In this document: positions 19,364-29,969 of the stretch, in pieces
Position numbering within the stretch: the first letter of the stretch is position 1
How the letters are laid out: each line of letters opens with the position of its first letter
Assembly (NCBI RefSeq): GCF_030817595.1
Contig: NZ_JAUSZN010000001.1
Coordinates: 2,736,001-2,800,000, forward strand
From: Neobacillus niacini
GTDB lineage: Bacteria; Bacillota; Bacilli; Bacillales; Cytobacillaceae
Direction: 5' to 3'
Length of the DNA: 64,000 nucleotides
Notes under the pieces: generated by a model
Seen by the model: only the letters and a program-made list of their open reading frames with translations
Database searches by the model: none
What the model was told of the DNA's origin: nothing
Program-made: the position numbers and the translations under genes

Positions 19364-20109
19364 TATGTATTTCCTCCTTCATTGGCCTTCATTGACTCAA
19401 GATATCGAATCCGAATAGGATTATCATATGCCGGAATAGTAACACCCGGATTTGGCTCCGAAATAGTCAATTTCAGGTTCTCGATGAAGAATTCCTCCGT
19501 AGCCTTCGATACTTTCATTTGATTGTATAATTTTTCGGCGGTTTCAACATTATCAACACCTACACTAATTTCAATTGGTAAGCTTGATAACGCATGGCCA
19601 TCAATTTTTGTTTCATTATTAATATCCCTGATGACTGTTGTATTAATAATTCGCTGACCATCAACAGCTACATATTTAGCGTCATACATATTCAATTCAT
19701 TTAATAATCTTTTTAAAAGTTCAGGTGACACAGACTTTGATATCTCAGCCCCAATTTGAATTTCCTCAATTATTGGTTCAATGGTCAATAGTAATCCAGG
19801 AACAGTTACTTTAGTCATTCCTGCCTCATTCTTCAATTCTTGAATGGTATCACGCAGTGCCTGTTCCTTGCTCTGTTTTTGCTTTGATTCATAGGCAAGT
19901 AATTTTTCTTCAATTGAACGAATTTCAGTTAATAACTCCGACTGCAATTCTTTTTCTTGGAGTATCGCTTCGCGAAGCTGCCATAAATCACGAGTATCCC
20001 GTTCAACAGGTTTTTTTACTGTTTGAAACTGGATAGCAATCATAAATCCTATCACTGTAGAAATAGCAATAAAACTAAAATTCTTTTTAAGCTTGTCCAC
20101 TTTTTTCAC
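19363..20109 (-). CDS. ylxX: DUF881 protein YlxX
   Basis: 248 residues: an N-terminal membrane anchor (about 11-28), a coiled-coil stretch (45-90), and an extracytoplasmic DUF881 domain with YVAVDGQRIINTTVIRDI. Paralogue of the adjacent ylxW. Role unknown, presumably envelope or division related from position. The start is GTG; another GTG nine bases downstream is equally possible (AGGTGA before it). Confidence 0.88.
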   Translation of the reverse strand: MKKVDKLKKNFSFIAISTVIGFMIAIQFQTVKKPVERDTRDLWQLREAILQEKELQSELLTEIRSIEEKLLAYESKQKQSKEQALRDTIQELKNEAGMTKVTVPGLLLTIEPIIEEIQIGAEISKSVSPELLKRLLNELNMYDAKYVAVDGQRIINTTVIRDINNETKIDGHALSSLPIEISVGVDNVETAEKLYNQMKVSKATEEFFIENLKLTISEPNPGVTIPAYDNPIRIRYLESMKANEGGNT

Positions 20110-20152
20110 CTTACCTTTTATTTTGATCTTCTCGTGGACGTATACAAATTAC

Positions 20153-20866
20153 TTAGGACTGTCCTAAAATTGGATTTAGGATGATTTCGCTCTTTTCTTC
20201 TAAAGTAAAAACAATATTATCGTTAACGAGTTGGTCTTTCACACCACCGGTAAGGTTCAATGCAGCAGTTAATACCTCAGGGTCTCCAATTGCAGTAATC
20301 ACAAATGGCGCTGGATGTTGAATGCCATCAACCGTAATGACAGGTCCATTGCAAATAATATAGGAATGGCTTGTTAATCTCTGACCATTAATTGCAATGG
20401 CTGCTGCACCAGAGATGTAAAGCTCATTAATGACTTTAAATACATGGTGTTCATGTACTAAATAATTATTAATATTTTCTTCGTGGGGATCATACGCACC
20501 ATCTGACAGCTGGACGCTTACTCCTTGTCCCTTAACCTTGACCTTACCTAAGAACATCCGAAATTTTTCTGCGTCTTCTGCTAGGGTTGAATAAGCTTCT
20601 GCTTCTTTTGAAAGGTCTTTTTCGTTCTCCAAGACTTTATCCTGCTTCTGGTTTAATTCCTTTTGTAATTTACGATTTAATTCCTCTAATTCAATAAGTT
20701 GATTTCTAAGGTCAAGCGTTTTTTCCCATTGTTCACTTGTTAAATTTGTTTTATTTTTATTTAATTCTTTTTGGGTAAAATGATAGGAAAATGCTATCAT
20801 AAACCCAAGAACAAGGCATACTAGGGATAAAACAACGTGCTTACCCTTCACCTTTATCAGTTTCAA
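20153..20866 (-). CDS. ylxW: DUF881 protein YlxW
   Basis: 237 residues with one N-terminal membrane segment (HVVLSLVCLVLGFMIAFSYH), a coiled coil, then a DUF881 domain (AAAIAINGQRLTSHSYIICNGP). I placed the start at a TTG nine bases after GGAGG inside the end of divIB, a 26-base overlap; longer readings have no ribosome site. Function unknown. It sits in the divIB-ylxW-ylxX-sbp order of B. subtilis. Confidence 0.88.
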   Translation of the reverse strand: MKLIKVKGKHVVLSLVCLVLGFMIAFSYHFTQKELNKNKTNLTSEQWEKTLDLRNQLIELEELNRKLQKELNQKQDKVLENEKDLSKEAEAYSTLAEDAEKFRMFLGKVKVKGQGVSVQLSDGAYDPHEENINNYLVHEHHVFKVINELYISGAAAIAINGQRLTSHSYIICNGPVITVDGIQHPAPFVITAIGDPEVLTAALNLTGGVKDQLVNDNIVFTLEEKSEIILNPILGQS

Positions 20867-21641
20867 TTTCCAGGTCCTCCGATTCGTCAGCTTCCAATTC
20901 ATATGCCTTAAAATAGGAACCTACCTCTAAATCAATAATACCTTTAATGTTCGGATCTAATTGGCTTATGATCGAAGGATAATGTATCATTTTTTCTGAA
21001 AAGGTCCTTAGTGTAGCACTAACTTCAAAGCCATCATTCATAAATAATGATATATGATACTGGTCTGTTTTTTTGGGAGTATAGTGTATTTCAGAGATTG
21101 CATTTAGAACCTCAACTGGAAGTTCATCAAGTGCAGTAACCATTTCTTTAAGGATTGCACCTTCTTTAAATTTATAAAGGATTGGTGCATTGACAGGTAT
21201 TTCAACCACTTCCCTATCTTTAAGGACTTTTCCGTTTTCCATTACAGGAAAATAGGCACCATCCGCCTCTAAATAGGCAATTTTATTACGTTCTTCAATC
21301 TCGATTATGACAGAATTTGGCCACTTTATAGTCACATTTGCTTTTTTAATAACATTCATTTCTTGGAGGGTTAATGAAATCGTATTTTTCTTTACACTCC
21401 AAATATTCGTATCTTTAGATATCTTCGTTATTTTAATAATTTCTTCTGTTGACAGCAATTCATTTCCTTTAATCGTAATCTTTTTTACATGACTTAATGG
21501 TGACTGTACATATGCGACAACGGCAATCATGGTAAAGAACAAACATAGAAGAATGATAAGCCTTCTGTTAGCTTTACGCCGTCTTTGCTCTTTAAGCTTT
21601 GGAATTCGATCTTCAAGAGCGACTATCTTACCTTTATCCAT
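20841..21641 (-). CDS. divIB: Cell division protein DivIB (FtsQ)
   Basis: Single-pass divisome protein that works with FtsL and DivIC to activate septal synthesis. 266 residues: short basic cytoplasmic part, membrane segment around residues 26-45, a POTRA domain starting about VKKITIKGNELLSTEEIIK, and a beta domain. The start follows GGAGGG by six bases; the upstream ATG has none. FtsL and the septal transpeptidase PbpB it partners with are in the same cluster. Confidence 0.95.
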   Translation of the reverse strand: MDKGKIVALEDRIPKLKEQRRRKANRRLIILLCLFFTMIAVVAYVQSPLSHVKKITIKGNELLSTEEIIKITKISKDTNIWSVKKNTISLTLQEMNVIKKANVTIKWPNSVIIEIEERNKIAYLEADGAYFPVMENGKVLKDREVVEIPVNAPILYKFKEGAILKEMVTALDELPVEVLNAISEIHYTPKKTDQYHISLFMNDGFEVSATLRTFSEKMIHYPSIISQLDPNIKGIIDLEVGSYFKAYELEADESEDLEIETDKGEG

Positions 21642-21733
21642 ACACTTCCCTCCATTAAGAATAACGCTTAGCATGTACAAAAAGAAAACCTATTCAAATA
21701 CTACCCGCTTTTCCTGCCTAAAAAGCGAAAACA

Positions 21734-21755
21734 ACGGCACGAAAAATCATGCCGT
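21734..21755 (-). terminator. Possible terminator between murB and divIB
   Basis: Minus-strand hairpin ACGGCATGATTTTTCGTGCCGT followed by TGTTTTCGCTTTTT. The U tract is interrupted, so it may be a partial terminator rather than a full stop. Confidence 0.45.
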
Positions 21756-21835
21756 CATTCATTTTCTCAGTTTTTTTCCATATTTATAATGAGTAATTAT
21801 ATCACAAAATTTGTAATTGGTACGACTATTTCTTT

Positions 21836-22744
21836 TTACACACGCCCAATAATTTCTACCTCTGTTTCCATTTTAATTCCATATAAATTTAGTATGGTAT
21901 CTTTTATATATTGAATTAAATCTAGAACATCCTTAGCTGTTGCATTACCAGCATTTACAATAAAATTTCCGTGCATTTCTGATATTTTTGCACCGCCCAT
22001 TTGGAATCCTTTTAATCCCGCGTCTTCAATAAGTTTTCCTGCATAATTAGGCAGCGGATTTCGGAAAATACTTCCCGCACATGGGAAATTCCACGGCTGG
22101 GTTTCTTTTCGGTAATCTTTGTTTTTTTGCATTTGTGAAACAATCGCAGTTTTATCACCTTTTGTCAGCTGGAACTCAGCTTCTAAAACGATACCAGGAC
22201 GCTTCTTTTGCAGGACGGACGTCCTATAAGTGAACTCCATCTCATCGTTAGATAACCATTCCATGGATCCGTCATCAAACAATATATGTGCTTTGGTTAA
22301 AATCTTACTAATATCTGAACCATGCGCTCCTGCATTCATATAAACAGCTCCGCCGACAGACCCAGGGATACCGCTGGCAAATTCAAGTCCTGATAATCCT
22401 TTTTTGGAAATCAAGGTAGATAAGCTAACTAAAGAATGACCGCCGCCTACTGTTATCTTGGAATCACTTATCGTTAGATGGTCTAAGCCTGAACCTAATT
22501 TAATGACTACCCCTTCAATCCCTTTATCAGAAACGAGTAAATTTGACCCTCTCCCAATTGCACGCCACGGGATTTCCCGCTCCTTTAGAAAAGTCATTAC
22601 TTTTTGGATATTTTCTAAAGAAGCAGGCTCAATAAAAATGTCAGCAGGACCTCCAATTTTCATGGTCGTATGCTGGGATAACCGTTCATTTCTCTTCACT
22701 TTGCCAATATTTAAATCTTGGATTTCTGTAAATAATCCGTCCAT
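21836..22744 (-). CDS. murB: UDP-N-acetylenolpyruvoylglucosamine reductase
   Basis: FAD-dependent reductase that makes UDP-N-acetylmuramate. 302 residues. FAD-binding segments [14 protein letters not shown] and [12 protein letters not shown] are near the N-terminus, [19 protein letters not shown] is in the middle, and the catalytic serine lies in [10 protein letters not shown], typical of type II MurB. The second ATG is chosen because it aligns with B. subtilis MurB and follows AGGGTGAT. Position between murG and divIB matches B. subtilis. Confidence 0.97.
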   Translation of the reverse strand: MDGLFTEIQDLNIGKVKRNERLSQHTTMKIGGPADIFIEPASLENIQKVMTFLKEREIPWRAIGRGSNLLVSDKGIEGVVIKLGSGLDHLTISDSKITVGGGHSLVSLSTLISKKGLSGLEFASGIPGSVGGAVYMNAGAHGSDISKILTKAHILFDDGSMEWLSNDEMEFTYRTSVLQKKRPGIVLEAEFQLTKGDKTAIVSQMQKNKDYRKETQPWNFPCAGSIFRNPLPNYAGKLIEDAGLKGFQMGGAKISEMHGNFIVNAGNATAKDVLDLIQYIKDTILNLYGIKMETEVEIIGRV

Positions 22745-22807
22745 TCCTATCACCCTATCTTTCAAAACAAACGTATAGTTTTAGTTTATGCAAAAAATGA
22801 GTTTGGG

Positions 22808-23911
22808 CTACTTTTGTTTTTCTTGTACTAGCTGTTTCATAAGTTTATACAGTCTCTCTGCAGAGTCAGGTACCCCTAATTTTTTTGCCTTCATTTTCAT
22901 TGACTTTAAATATTCATTATCTAACAAAATCCTGTCTATTTGCTGAATGAGACTTTTGTTATTTAAATCTTTTTCGAGGAGTAATTCTGCTGCACCGTGA
23001 TCACTGAGTGATCGAGCATTTTTTTCTTGATGATTATTTGTCACATACGGACTTGGGACAAGAATACTTGGAATTCCTAATGAAGTAATCTCAGCAAGTG
23101 TTGTTGCACCAGCTCTTGATACTACTAAATCAATACCAGATAAAACTTCTGGCATGTTATGAATAAAGGGCCTAATTACGACATTTTTCGGATTCCCTAC
23201 AAGCTCTACTTCGTTTTGCACATCTTTAAAATGAACGTCACCTGTAATATATAGTACTTGATAAGGCTTTTCTCCAAATTCAGAAAGTGCCTTAACAACC
23301 GCATCATTTATTGGTCTAGCACCACGGCTTCCTCCAAAAATGAGTACTGCAGGCATAGTCGTGCTTAATCCAGCCGATAATCTTCCTCTGATTCCATCAT
23401 TACCAATGACTTCCGATGCTCGAGGATTTCCAGTAAACACCACTTTATCCTTTGGAAAATATTCTTTTGCCTCTTCGAAACAAATTGCCACCTTATTAAC
23501 GTATCTGCTTAAAAATTTGTTTGTCAGCCCTGGTACACTGTTCTGTTCATGGACGATTGTTGGGATATTTAATTTTGCGGCTGCATACACAACGGGACCA
23601 CAAACATAACCACCAGTTCCAATAACAATATCCGGTTTGAATTCTTTTAACATTTTTTTACTGTCTCTTGCACCTTTTAAAAATCTCAAAACGGTTTTGA
23701 TATTATCCAAGGATAATTTTCTTTTGAATCCAGTAATATGGATCGATTTAAAAGGTATCTTCTCCCGAGGAACAATTGTGCTTTCCAATCCGTTCTTTGT
23801 CCCTATGTATAAAAACTCAGCATGTTTGTTTTCTTTTTGTATCTCCCTTATGAGAGCAAGAGCTGGATATATATGTCCTCCAGTCCCTCCGCCGCTTACA
23901 ACTATTTTCAT
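22808..23911 (-). CDS. murG: Lipid II synthase MurG
   Basis: Glycosyltransferase on the inner face of the membrane; adds GlcNAc from UDP-GlcNAc to lipid I. 367 residues, GT28 fold. The N-terminal G loop [11 protein letters not shown] and the second domain motif [12 protein letters not shown] are clear, with [10 protein letters not shown] binding the nucleotide sugar. The start used follows GGGGTGG by four or five bases. Works directly after MraY, encoded in the same cluster. Confidence 0.97.
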   Translation of the reverse strand: MKIVVSGGGTGGHIYPALALIREIQKENKHAEFLYIGTKNGLESTIVPREKIPFKSIHITGFKRKLSLDNIKTVLRFLKGARDSKKMLKEFKPDIVIGTGGYVCGPVVYAAAKLNIPTIVHEQNSVPGLTNKFLSRYVNKVAICFEEAKEYFPKDKVVFTGNPRASEVIGNDGIRGRLSAGLSTTMPAVLIFGGSRGARPINDAVVKALSEFGEKPYQVLYITGDVHFKDVQNEVELVGNPKNVVIRPFIHNMPEVLSGIDLVVSRAGATTLAEITSLGIPSILVPSPYVTNNHQEKNARSLSDHGAAELLLEKDLNNKSLIQQIDRILLDNEYLKSMKMKAKKLGVPDSAERLYKLMKQLVQEKQK

Positions 23912-24029
23912 ATGTCCACCCCAAATTAATAAATGCTTCAAGCTAATTTCTTATCCTATCTTACTATAAAATTAACAGAAGTTAAGGATTGAAAAAAGAA
24001 TGTTATCTAAATGTAAACTAAGCAAGGAA

Positions 24030-24061
24030 AAAATAAAAAGAACCCTGCCTAAAAACAGGGT
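24030..24061 (-). terminator. Rho-independent terminator after spoVE
   Basis: Minus-strand hairpin ACCCTGTTTTTAGGCAGGGT followed by TCTTTTTATTTTTTCC, just past the spoVE stop. MurG and later genes would need read-through or another promoter. Confidence 0.8.
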
Positions 24062-24064
24062 AAG

Positions 24065-25165
24065 TTAATATCGAGAATAACGGCTAATATTCAAAAGAAC
24101 ACCGATCGCCATCAACATCAATGTTAGAGAAGAACCACCATAACTTAGGAATGGCAATGTGATTCCAGTAACAGGCATTAAACCAGTGACAACACCAATG
24201 TTAATCATTACTTGAATCGCGACCATTGATATAATACCAACCGCCAAAAAGCTGCCATATAAATCCGGTGCACCGAGGGCAATACGTATTCCCCTCCATA
24301 ACAATAATGCGAACAAAAGAATAATAAAGGATCCTCCAATAAAGCCTAATTCTTCAGACAAAATTGCAAAAATAAAATCCGTTTGCGGTTCAGGTAAGTA
24401 AAAGAATTTTTGCCTGCTTTCACCGAGACCAAGCCCAAATAATCCACCAGGACCAATCGCATAAAGCGATTGAATAATTTGGAATCCACTGCCTAACGGG
24501 TCCTGCCAAGGGTCTAAGAATGAGGTTATCCTTTTCATCCTATATGGCGCTGAAGCAACTAAACCAACAAATCCTGCTAAACCTACTAAACCCAATAAAG
24601 CAAAATGTCCTACCCGAGCACCTGCAATAAAGATCATGACCACACATGTTCCAATCATGACTGTTCCTGTCCCTAAATCAGGCTGGAGCATAATAAGCGC
24701 AAACGCTACAAAAGCAAGACCTAATGAAGGAACAAGCCCTTGTCGAAAAGAGGTTATTAATTTCTGCCTCTCAGAGAGAAACTTAGCTAAAAAGGCAATC
24801 ATTGCGAGCTTCATAAATTCTGATGGCTGGACAGAAAAGGCACCAACACCAATCCAGCTTCGTGAACCATTTCTAACATTCCCAACTCCCGGAATGAGTA
24901 CGAGTATGAGTAACACAAAGCAGGTTATCAATATAACCTTCGACCACTCTCTCCATGTCCAATAATTAATATTCATAATAAAAAACATGGCGGCTATCCC
25001 AACCCCGGCAAAAAGCGTTTGTCTTTTCGCGAAAAAGAAGGAGTCATCGAATTTATACTCTGCCCATACTGCACTTGCACTATAAACCATAATAAGTCCT
25101 ACTGCTAATAGCGTAAATGTAACAATTAATAATATAAAATCAGGAGTTGTTCTTTTTGTCGGCAC
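24065..25165 (-). CDS. spoVE: SEDS-family sporulation peptidoglycan polymerase SpoVE
   Basis: Lipid II glycosyltransferase required for spore cortex synthesis, paired with the class B PBP SpoVD. 366 residues with about ten membrane segments and the SEDS signatures VYSASAVWA, QPDLGTGTVM and the ending LPFLSYGGSS...NISRYSRY. The sequence is close to B. subtilis SpoVE throughout. The start is a GTG six bases after GAGGTG, matching the B. subtilis N-terminus. Sits between murD and murG. Confidence 0.95.
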   Translation of the reverse strand: MPTKRTTPDFILLIVTFTLLAVGLIMVYSASAVWAEYKFDDSFFFAKRQTLFAGVGIAAMFFIMNINYWTWREWSKVILITCFVLLILVLIPGVGNVRNGSRSWIGVGAFSVQPSEFMKLAMIAFLAKFLSERQKLITSFRQGLVPSLGLAFVAFALIMLQPDLGTGTVMIGTCVVMIFIAGARVGHFALLGLVGLAGFVGLVASAPYRMKRITSFLDPWQDPLGSGFQIIQSLYAIGPGGLFGLGLGESRQKFFYLPEPQTDFIFAILSEELGFIGGSFIILLFALLLWRGIRIALGAPDLYGSFLAVGIISMVAIQVMINIGVVTGLMPVTGITLPFLSYGGSSLTLMLMAIGVLLNISRYSRY

Positions 25166-25203
25166 ACCTAACACCTCGACTAGCAAGTTTTAGGGCATTG
25201 ATA

Positions 25204-25254
25204 GTTGTCCAGCTCAAGCGGCTAGGATCTCTTCCGCTTTTTGTTGGACAAGCA
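25204..25254. repeat. Short relic of repeat family A
   Basis: Inverted ends TTGTCCA and TGGACAA enclose GCTCAAGCGGCTAGGATC and TTCCGCTTTTTG. The left part resembles the left end of the copy at 14030. It fills the gap between murD and spoVE. Confidence 0.5.
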
Positions 25255-25258
25255 GCCC

Positions 25259-26611
25259 TTACTTAAGCTTATGCACCGCTTCGATAAAAATGTCTCCCCT
25301 GACTTCAAAACTTTTATATTGATCCCAGCTCGCACATGCAGGAGATAACAGAATAACGTCGCCTGGCTCTGAATATTGAAATGCAACAGGCACGGCCTTT
25401 TCAACATTATCGACAGTGTTAATTTGTTTTATTCCTGCTTCTATCCCGACTCGCTCAATTTTAGAGGATGTTTGACCGAAAGTAATTAACGCTTTTACAT
25501 TTTTTAAATATGGGATTAATTCATCAAATTCATTTCCACGATCAAGGCCGCCCGCCAACAAGATGATGGGACTTTTAAATGCTTGTAAAGCTGGTATAGT
25601 AGCAAGTATGTTTGTTGCTTTTGAGTCGTTATAAAACTTTCTCTCAGCAATTTCTGTAACGTACTGAAGACGATGCTTAACACCAGTAAACGTTCTAAGT
25701 ACTTCCTGAATGGCCTCATTACTAACACCTGTTAACTTAGCCGCTGCCATGGCGGATAAGATATTTTCTAAATTATGGACTCCCGGTAAGGCGATTTCAT
25801 CAACCAACATAACCTTCTCGTCATTAAAACAAATCCACCCCTCACTTATATAAGCCCCCTCTTTAAGAGCAAGCTTCGTTGAAAAAGGAATTCCGGAAGC
25901 TTGGGAATGTTCAGCGATTTCCCGCACTTCCTGCTGATCTGCATTATAAATAAAGTAGTCTTCTGCAGTTTGGTTTTTTGTAATATTTGCTTTTGCTTTA
26001 ATATATTCAGCTCTTGTTCCATGATAATCCAAATGTGCGTCATATAGATTTGTAATTATCGCTATCTTAGGTCTAAATGCTTCTATCCCCATTAATTGAA
26101 AGGATGATAATTCAATCACGATATTATTTTCTGCGGTTGCCTCTTCTGCAACACCAGATGCTACCGTACCAATATTGCCGGCAATTAACGGTCTCTTCTT
26201 ACCTTGATTCAGCATTTCAAAAATAAGCGTTGTCGTAGTTGTTTTTCCATTTGTTCCTGTTATCCCGATGAAAGGTGCTTCTGATATTTGGTAAGCAAGT
26301 TCAACCTCTGTTAAAACAGGAATTCCTTTCTCCAACGCCCCTTCAATGATTGGGTTTTGGTATGGAATACCCGGATTTTTCACGATTAGTTCAAATCCCT
26401 CATCAAGAAGTTCTACAGGATGTTCACCACAAATGACTTTAATCCCTTGTTCTAATAACCCTTGTGCTTCCGGATTTTCTGATAATGGCTTTTTATCATT
26501 TACGGTTACAAATGCACCAAGCTTATGTAAGAGCGCTGCAGCTGTTACCCCGCTTTTTGCTAGACCAAGGACAAGAATTTTTTTATGGAGATACGTATTT
26601 ATCTGCTTCAA
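25259..26611 (-). CDS. murD: UDP-N-acetylmuramoyl-L-alanine:D-glutamate ligase
   Basis: Adds D-glutamate to UDP-MurNAc-L-Ala in the cytosol. 450 residues in three domains: N-terminal uridine-binding domain with [14 protein letters not shown], central ATPase with [12 protein letters not shown], and the C-terminal domain with [12 protein letters not shown] and [11 protein letters not shown]. Start is the ATG directly after the mraY stop, with one base between. All key ligase residues seem present. Confidence 0.97.
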   Translation of the reverse strand: MKQINTYLHKKILVLGLAKSGVTAAALLHKLGAFVTVNDKKPLSENPEAQGLLEQGIKVICGEHPVELLDEGFELIVKNPGIPYQNPIIEGALEKGIPVLTEVELAYQISEAPFIGITGTNGKTTTTTLIFEMLNQGKKRPLIAGNIGTVASGVAEEATAENNIVIELSSFQLMGIEAFRPKIAIITNLYDAHLDYHGTRAEYIKAKANITKNQTAEDYFIYNADQQEVREIAEHSQASGIPFSTKLALKEGAYISEGWICFNDEKVMLVDEIALPGVHNLENILSAMAAAKLTGVSNEAIQEVLRTFTGVKHRLQYVTEIAERKFYNDSKATNILATIPALQAFKSPIILLAGGLDRGNEFDELIPYLKNVKALITFGQTSSKIERVGIEAGIKQINTVDNVEKAVPVAFQYSEPGDVILLSPACASWDQYKSFEVRGDIFIEAVHKLK

Positions 26612-27586
26612 TTATAACCACACCTCAATATAGATACCTAGTATCGCTAATATTAAACCAACACTCCAAAAGGTAACAACGACCTTCCATTCTGACCAGC
26701 CAATTAGCTCGTAATGGTGATGGAGTGGACTCATTCGAAAGATTCTTTTACCTGTCGTTTTAAAAGAGATGACCTGTAAAATAACGGATAACGTTTCAAT
26801 GACAAATACACCGCCGATTATGACTAACAATAACTCTAACTTGGTTAGAATTGCAATTGTCGCTATCGCACCACCAAGTGCCAGAGAACCCGTATCCCCC
26901 ATAAACACCTTAGCAGGATGGGCATTAAATACAAGGAAACCTAAGACTGCCCCGGCTACAGCAACTGAAAAGATCGCCACTTCCATCTGTGATTGGTTCC
27001 ATGCTAAGACAGCATATGCACCAAATGCAATGGCAGCTGTACCTGAAACTAAACCGTCCAATCCATCAGTTAAATTGACTGCATTCGAGAAACCTACCAG
27101 CCAAAAGACGATAAAAAATACATAAAACCAGCCAAGTTCAATGGAATAATTGCTTCCAGGAACGGTGATTTCCGTAGGATATCCATTTTGTTTATAAACA
27201 AGATAAAAAATAACGGAAATGATGATTTGCCCTAACAACTTTTGTCTCGAGGTTAATCCTAGATTACGCTTAAGTGCCACTTTGATAAAATCATCTAAAA
27301 ATCCAAGTAATCCAAAACCAAAGGTAACAAGGATAAGTAAGTATGTTTTAACGGTTGGTTCAGAAAATTTCCCTGTCATTACGAGAGTAGTAATAATAAT
27401 AGAGAATAAAATCATCACTCCACCCATTGTTGGGGTACCGGTTTTTGCTTGATGGGATTTGGGTCCTTCTTCCCGAATGCTTTGTCCAAATTTCAACCTT
27501 CTTAAGAAGGGAATAAAAATTGGAGAAAGCAGTACTGTAATCAGAAACCCCATTAGAATTGTGAAAAAGATAACTTGCTCCAGCAT
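26612..27586 (-). CDS. mraY: Phospho-N-acetylmuramoyl-pentapeptide transferase
   Basis: Makes lipid I from UDP-MurNAc-pentapeptide and undecaprenyl phosphate. 324 residues, about ten membrane segments. The active-site stretches [10 protein letters not shown] and [12 protein letters not shown] carry the conserved aspartates, and the HHHYE motif is in [13 protein letters not shown]. The start follows AAGGAGGGG by five bases and begins one base after the stop of the preceding small gene. Confidence 0.97.
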   Translation of the reverse strand: MLEQVIFFTILMGFLITVLLSPIFIPFLRRLKFGQSIREEGPKSHQAKTGTPTMGGVMILFSIIITTLVMTGKFSEPTVKTYLLILVTFGFGLLGFLDDFIKVALKRNLGLTSRQKLLGQIIISVIFYLVYKQNGYPTEITVPGSNYSIELGWFYVFFIVFWLVGFSNAVNLTDGLDGLVSGTAAIAFGAYAVLAWNQSQMEVAIFSVAVAGAVLGFLVFNAHPAKVFMGDTGSLALGGAIATIAILTKLELLLVIIGGVFVIETLSVILQVISFKTTGKRIFRMSPLHHHYELIGWSEWKVVVTFWSVGLILAILGIYIEVWL

Positions 27587-27587
27587 T

Positions 27588-28043
27588 TTATCCCCTCCTT
27601 TCGAAATCATCTTTTAGATTTATTTTTGATATCTTTTCCAACATTACAGCTATATCATATGTTTCTTTATTTTCTTTGAGAAGTTTTTTATTCAAAAATA
27701 CGAAATTAGTCATATTCATTTTCTCTGTCTTATCTCCGTCCATTTTTTCTATATAAAAACGTAAAATTTCTCTAATAGCTTTAATTGGGTTATCAGTAAA
27801 AAAAATGGGAAAGTGATTGGGTGTGTATTTGGGCAGCTGTTTCTTCTTATCCCAAATGGCTGCAATCGCCCCGTTCGCAATTGCCTCTAACAATTCCCCC
27901 GAATCCTCACTTAACGGTATGAATACACCTCTCGTCTGCATTGCGTTTGCATCGTCCGTTACAGTTTTATAAAAATGATCCGCTTCTTTTATACCCCTGA
28001 TATCAGAGAATAACTCTACTAAATCATTATGTGCTAAATACAT
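27588..28043 (-). CDS. Stand-alone Mur-ligase N-terminal-domain-like protein
   Basis: 151 residues of no assigned function. Residues about 29-105 resemble the N-terminal UDP-binding domain of MurE and Mur[17 protein letters not shown] then [16 protein letters not shown] and [16 protein letters not shown] line up with the neighbouring MurE segments [32 protein letters not shown] and [16 protein letters not shown]. The ATP-binding GTNGKTT domain and C-terminal domain are absent; a different 45-residue tail follows. It starts two bases after murE behind GAGGGGAG and ends one base before mraY, the place murF occupies in many bacteria. It may be a shortened murF kept for another use. Confidence 0.75.
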   Translation of the reverse strand: MYLAHNDLVELFSDIRGIKEADHFYKTVTDDANAMQTRGVFIPLSEDSGELLEAIANGAIAAIWDKKKQLPKYTPNHFPIFFTDNPIKAIREILRFYIEKMDGDKTEKMNMTNFVFLNKKLLKENKETYDIAVMLEKISKINLKDDFERRG

Positions 28044-28045
28044 TT

Positions 28046-29506
28046 CTATCTCCCCTCGATTGCCTCCCGAGCAACCATTCGGTCATCAAAATCATAAACA
28101 TTACTGCCAATAATCTGGTATGTTTCGTGACCTTTACCAGCAATTAAGATCACATCACCAGCCGACGCTTGATTAATTGCTGTTACAATCGCTTCTTTTC
28201 TATCAGGAATAGTGATGTAACTTTGCCCAAGGACACCTTTTTCCATATCTTTTAATATGGTTAAAGGATCCTCGCTCCTTGGGTTATCTGAGGTAAATAT
28301 TGGATTTGAGGCATATCGACAGGCAATCTCTGCCATTAATGGTCTCTTCGTTTTATCCCTATCTCCACCACAGCCAACTATTACAAATATCTTCTTGTCA
28401 GCAAAACTTTGTATGGTATTCAATACATTTTCTAAACTATCAGGCGTATGAGCATAATCTACGATTACCGTAAAGTTTTGTCCTGCATTTACTAACTCAA
28501 ATCTCCCGTCTACTCCTTTTACACTCTCGATGGATTCGATAATTTTATCCATCGGTATTCCTGAAACAAACGCAGTTGCAATACTAGCCAAAACATTATA
28601 AACACTAAACTTCCCGATTAATTGTATGTTAATGGAATAGCTCTTCTCTTTTATTACTATTTCAAAGGAAGTCCCCGCAGAAGTCATATGAATATTTCTA
28701 GCATGGAAATCCGCATTATTATCAATTCCATACGTATAACAATGAGCTGCTGTAGATTTACGGTACAAATCAGAAGCGGGATCATCTGCATTTAAGATTG
28801 CAAATTTCGGTTTATTAGCGTCGAATGTGTTTCCAAGCTGGGAAAATAATAAACTCTTAGCATGCATGTAGTCTTCCATTGTCTTATGGTAATCTAAATG
28901 ATCCTGGGTGAGGTTTGTAAATACCGCTATATCGTAGTCACAGCCATGGACTCTCCCCATATGTAAGGCATGCGATGAAACCTCCATAATTGCTGTATCA
29001 ACACCTGCGTCAAGCATTTGTTTGAACCCTTTTTGAAGAACAAGACTTTCTGGAGTTGTATTTTTAGTCTCAAACTTCTGGTCCCCAATTTTTGTATACA
29101 TGGTTCCGATTAAGCCAGTGCTCCGATTTACATCGGAAAATATTTTTTCAATCAAATGACTTGTAGTTGTCTTTCCGTTTGTCCCTGTAATTCCGATTAA
29201 GTGCAGTTTTTTGGTAGGATGCTGATAAAAAGCATCAGCCAGCACTGCCATTGCCCGCGTTGTATCGTTAACAATTATTACCGGTACCGATAGCGGTAGT
29301 GCCCTTTCTGCAAGTACAGCGGCAGCACCATCCTTCACCGCTGATTCCGCAAAATCATGTCCGTCGACCGTATATCCTTTAATACAAATAAATAAGCTTC
29401 CCTTTTGCACCTTTCGGTTATCGTTCTCAATTGAAGTGATTTCTGGATTTGTTCCTTGATAAGGAACGAGAAGGTGCAAATGTTGAAGTAAATCATGTAG
29501 TTTCAT
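28046..29506 (-). CDS. murE: UDP-MurNAc-L-Ala-D-Glu:meso-diaminopimelate ligase
   Basis: Adds the third amino acid of the stem peptide. 486 residues: N-terminal domain with [20 protein letters not shown], ATPase centre [13 protein letters not shown], and the C-terminal motif DNPRSEDP, which specifies meso-diaminopimelate rather than lysine. So the wall is of the DAP-direct type usual for Bacillus. It begins the murE - small gene - mraY - murD - spoVE run; a family B repeat separates it from spoVD. Confidence 0.97.
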   Translation of the reverse strand: MKLHDLLQHLHLLVPYQGTNPEITSIENDNRKVQKGSLFICIKGYTVDGHDFAESAVKDGAAAVLAERALPLSVPVIIVNDTTRAMAVLADAFYQHPTKKLHLIGITGTNGKTTTSHLIEKIFSDVNRSTGLIGTMYTKIGDQKFETKNTTPESLVLQKGFKQMLDAGVDTAIMEVSSHALHMGRVHGCDYDIAVFTNLTQDHLDYHKTMEDYMHAKSLLFSQLGNTFDANKPKFAILNADDPASDLYRKSTAAHCYTYGIDNNADFHARNIHMTSAGTSFEIVIKEKSYSINIQLIGKFSVYNVLASIATAFVSGIPMDKIIESIESVKGVDGRFELVNAGQNFTVIVDYAHTPDSLENVLNTIQSFADKKIFVIVGCGGDRDKTKRPLMAEIACRYASNPIFTSDNPRSEDPLTILKDMEKGVLGQSYITIPDRKEAIVTAINQASAGDVILIAGKGHETYQIIGSNVYDFDDRMVAREAIEGR

Positions 29507-29555
29507 ATTCTCAAATCCTCTCTTGCCTTTAGAAAATTACCACTTTTCACATAAA

Positions 29556-29818
29556 GGCTGTGTTAAATAAGGCTGTTGAATTCCACTCCACTAAGGAAAG
29601 CTTCTTCGAATAATCACCGCAGAGACAGGCGGTTTTTGCCTGTCACGAGGCGCTACGCTTTCCGCGGGCTCACTCAGCTCATACATCCCGCAGGACATTG
29701 ATTTACATCCTCGAATCTGCCCACGCAAGAAGAAAATGCGATAGCATTTTCGAGGAGTCGAGCGCCTTCCATTCCAATCAACAGGTTCTAAAAATCAACA
29801 GTATTCCTTAACACAGCC
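29556..29818. repeat. MITE-like repeat, family B, copy 2
   Basis: Ends GGCTGTGTTAA and TTAACACAGCC are perfect inverted repeats of 11 bases. Internal blocks are shared with copy 1 (CACTAAGGAAAGCTTCTTCG, GCAGGACATTGATTT, AAGAAAATGCGATAGCATTT) and with copy 4 (CTCACTCAGCTCAT). No coding frame of note. It fills most of the 460-base gap between spoVD and murE. Confidence 0.88.
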
Positions 29819-29902
29819 TACATAAAAAATCACCTTATAAAAGATTCACTTTATTTTACAGCAAAACACAATAGAATGCTATTTATCCTTGAGAATCTAT
29901 GT

Positions 29903-29950
29903 CTTTTTTTAAAAAGAACAGGCGGCGGAAATCATTCCGGCCGCCTGACT
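29903..29950 (-). terminator. Rho-independent terminator after spoVD
   Basis: Minus-strand hairpin CAGGCGGCCGG...CCGCCGCCTG (one G-C-rich 12-base stem) followed by TTCTTTTT. It ends the pbpB-spoVD transcript, so murE and later genes need their own promoter. Confidence 0.85.
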
Positions 29951-29969
29951 CTATCGTTTAACTATTTAT

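Noticed and set aside
21734..21755. Strong terminator isolating divIB from murB
   Set aside because: Hairpin is clear but the U run is broken, so listed only as a possible terminator.
27588..28043. Frameshifted or truncated murF pseudogene
   Set aside because: mraY starts one base after the stop, no murF-like sequence follows in another frame, and the gene has its own ribosome site. Kept as a real small gene.
29556..29818. Insertion sequence with transposase
   Set aside because: No coding region and under 300 bases; only the inverted ends look mobile.
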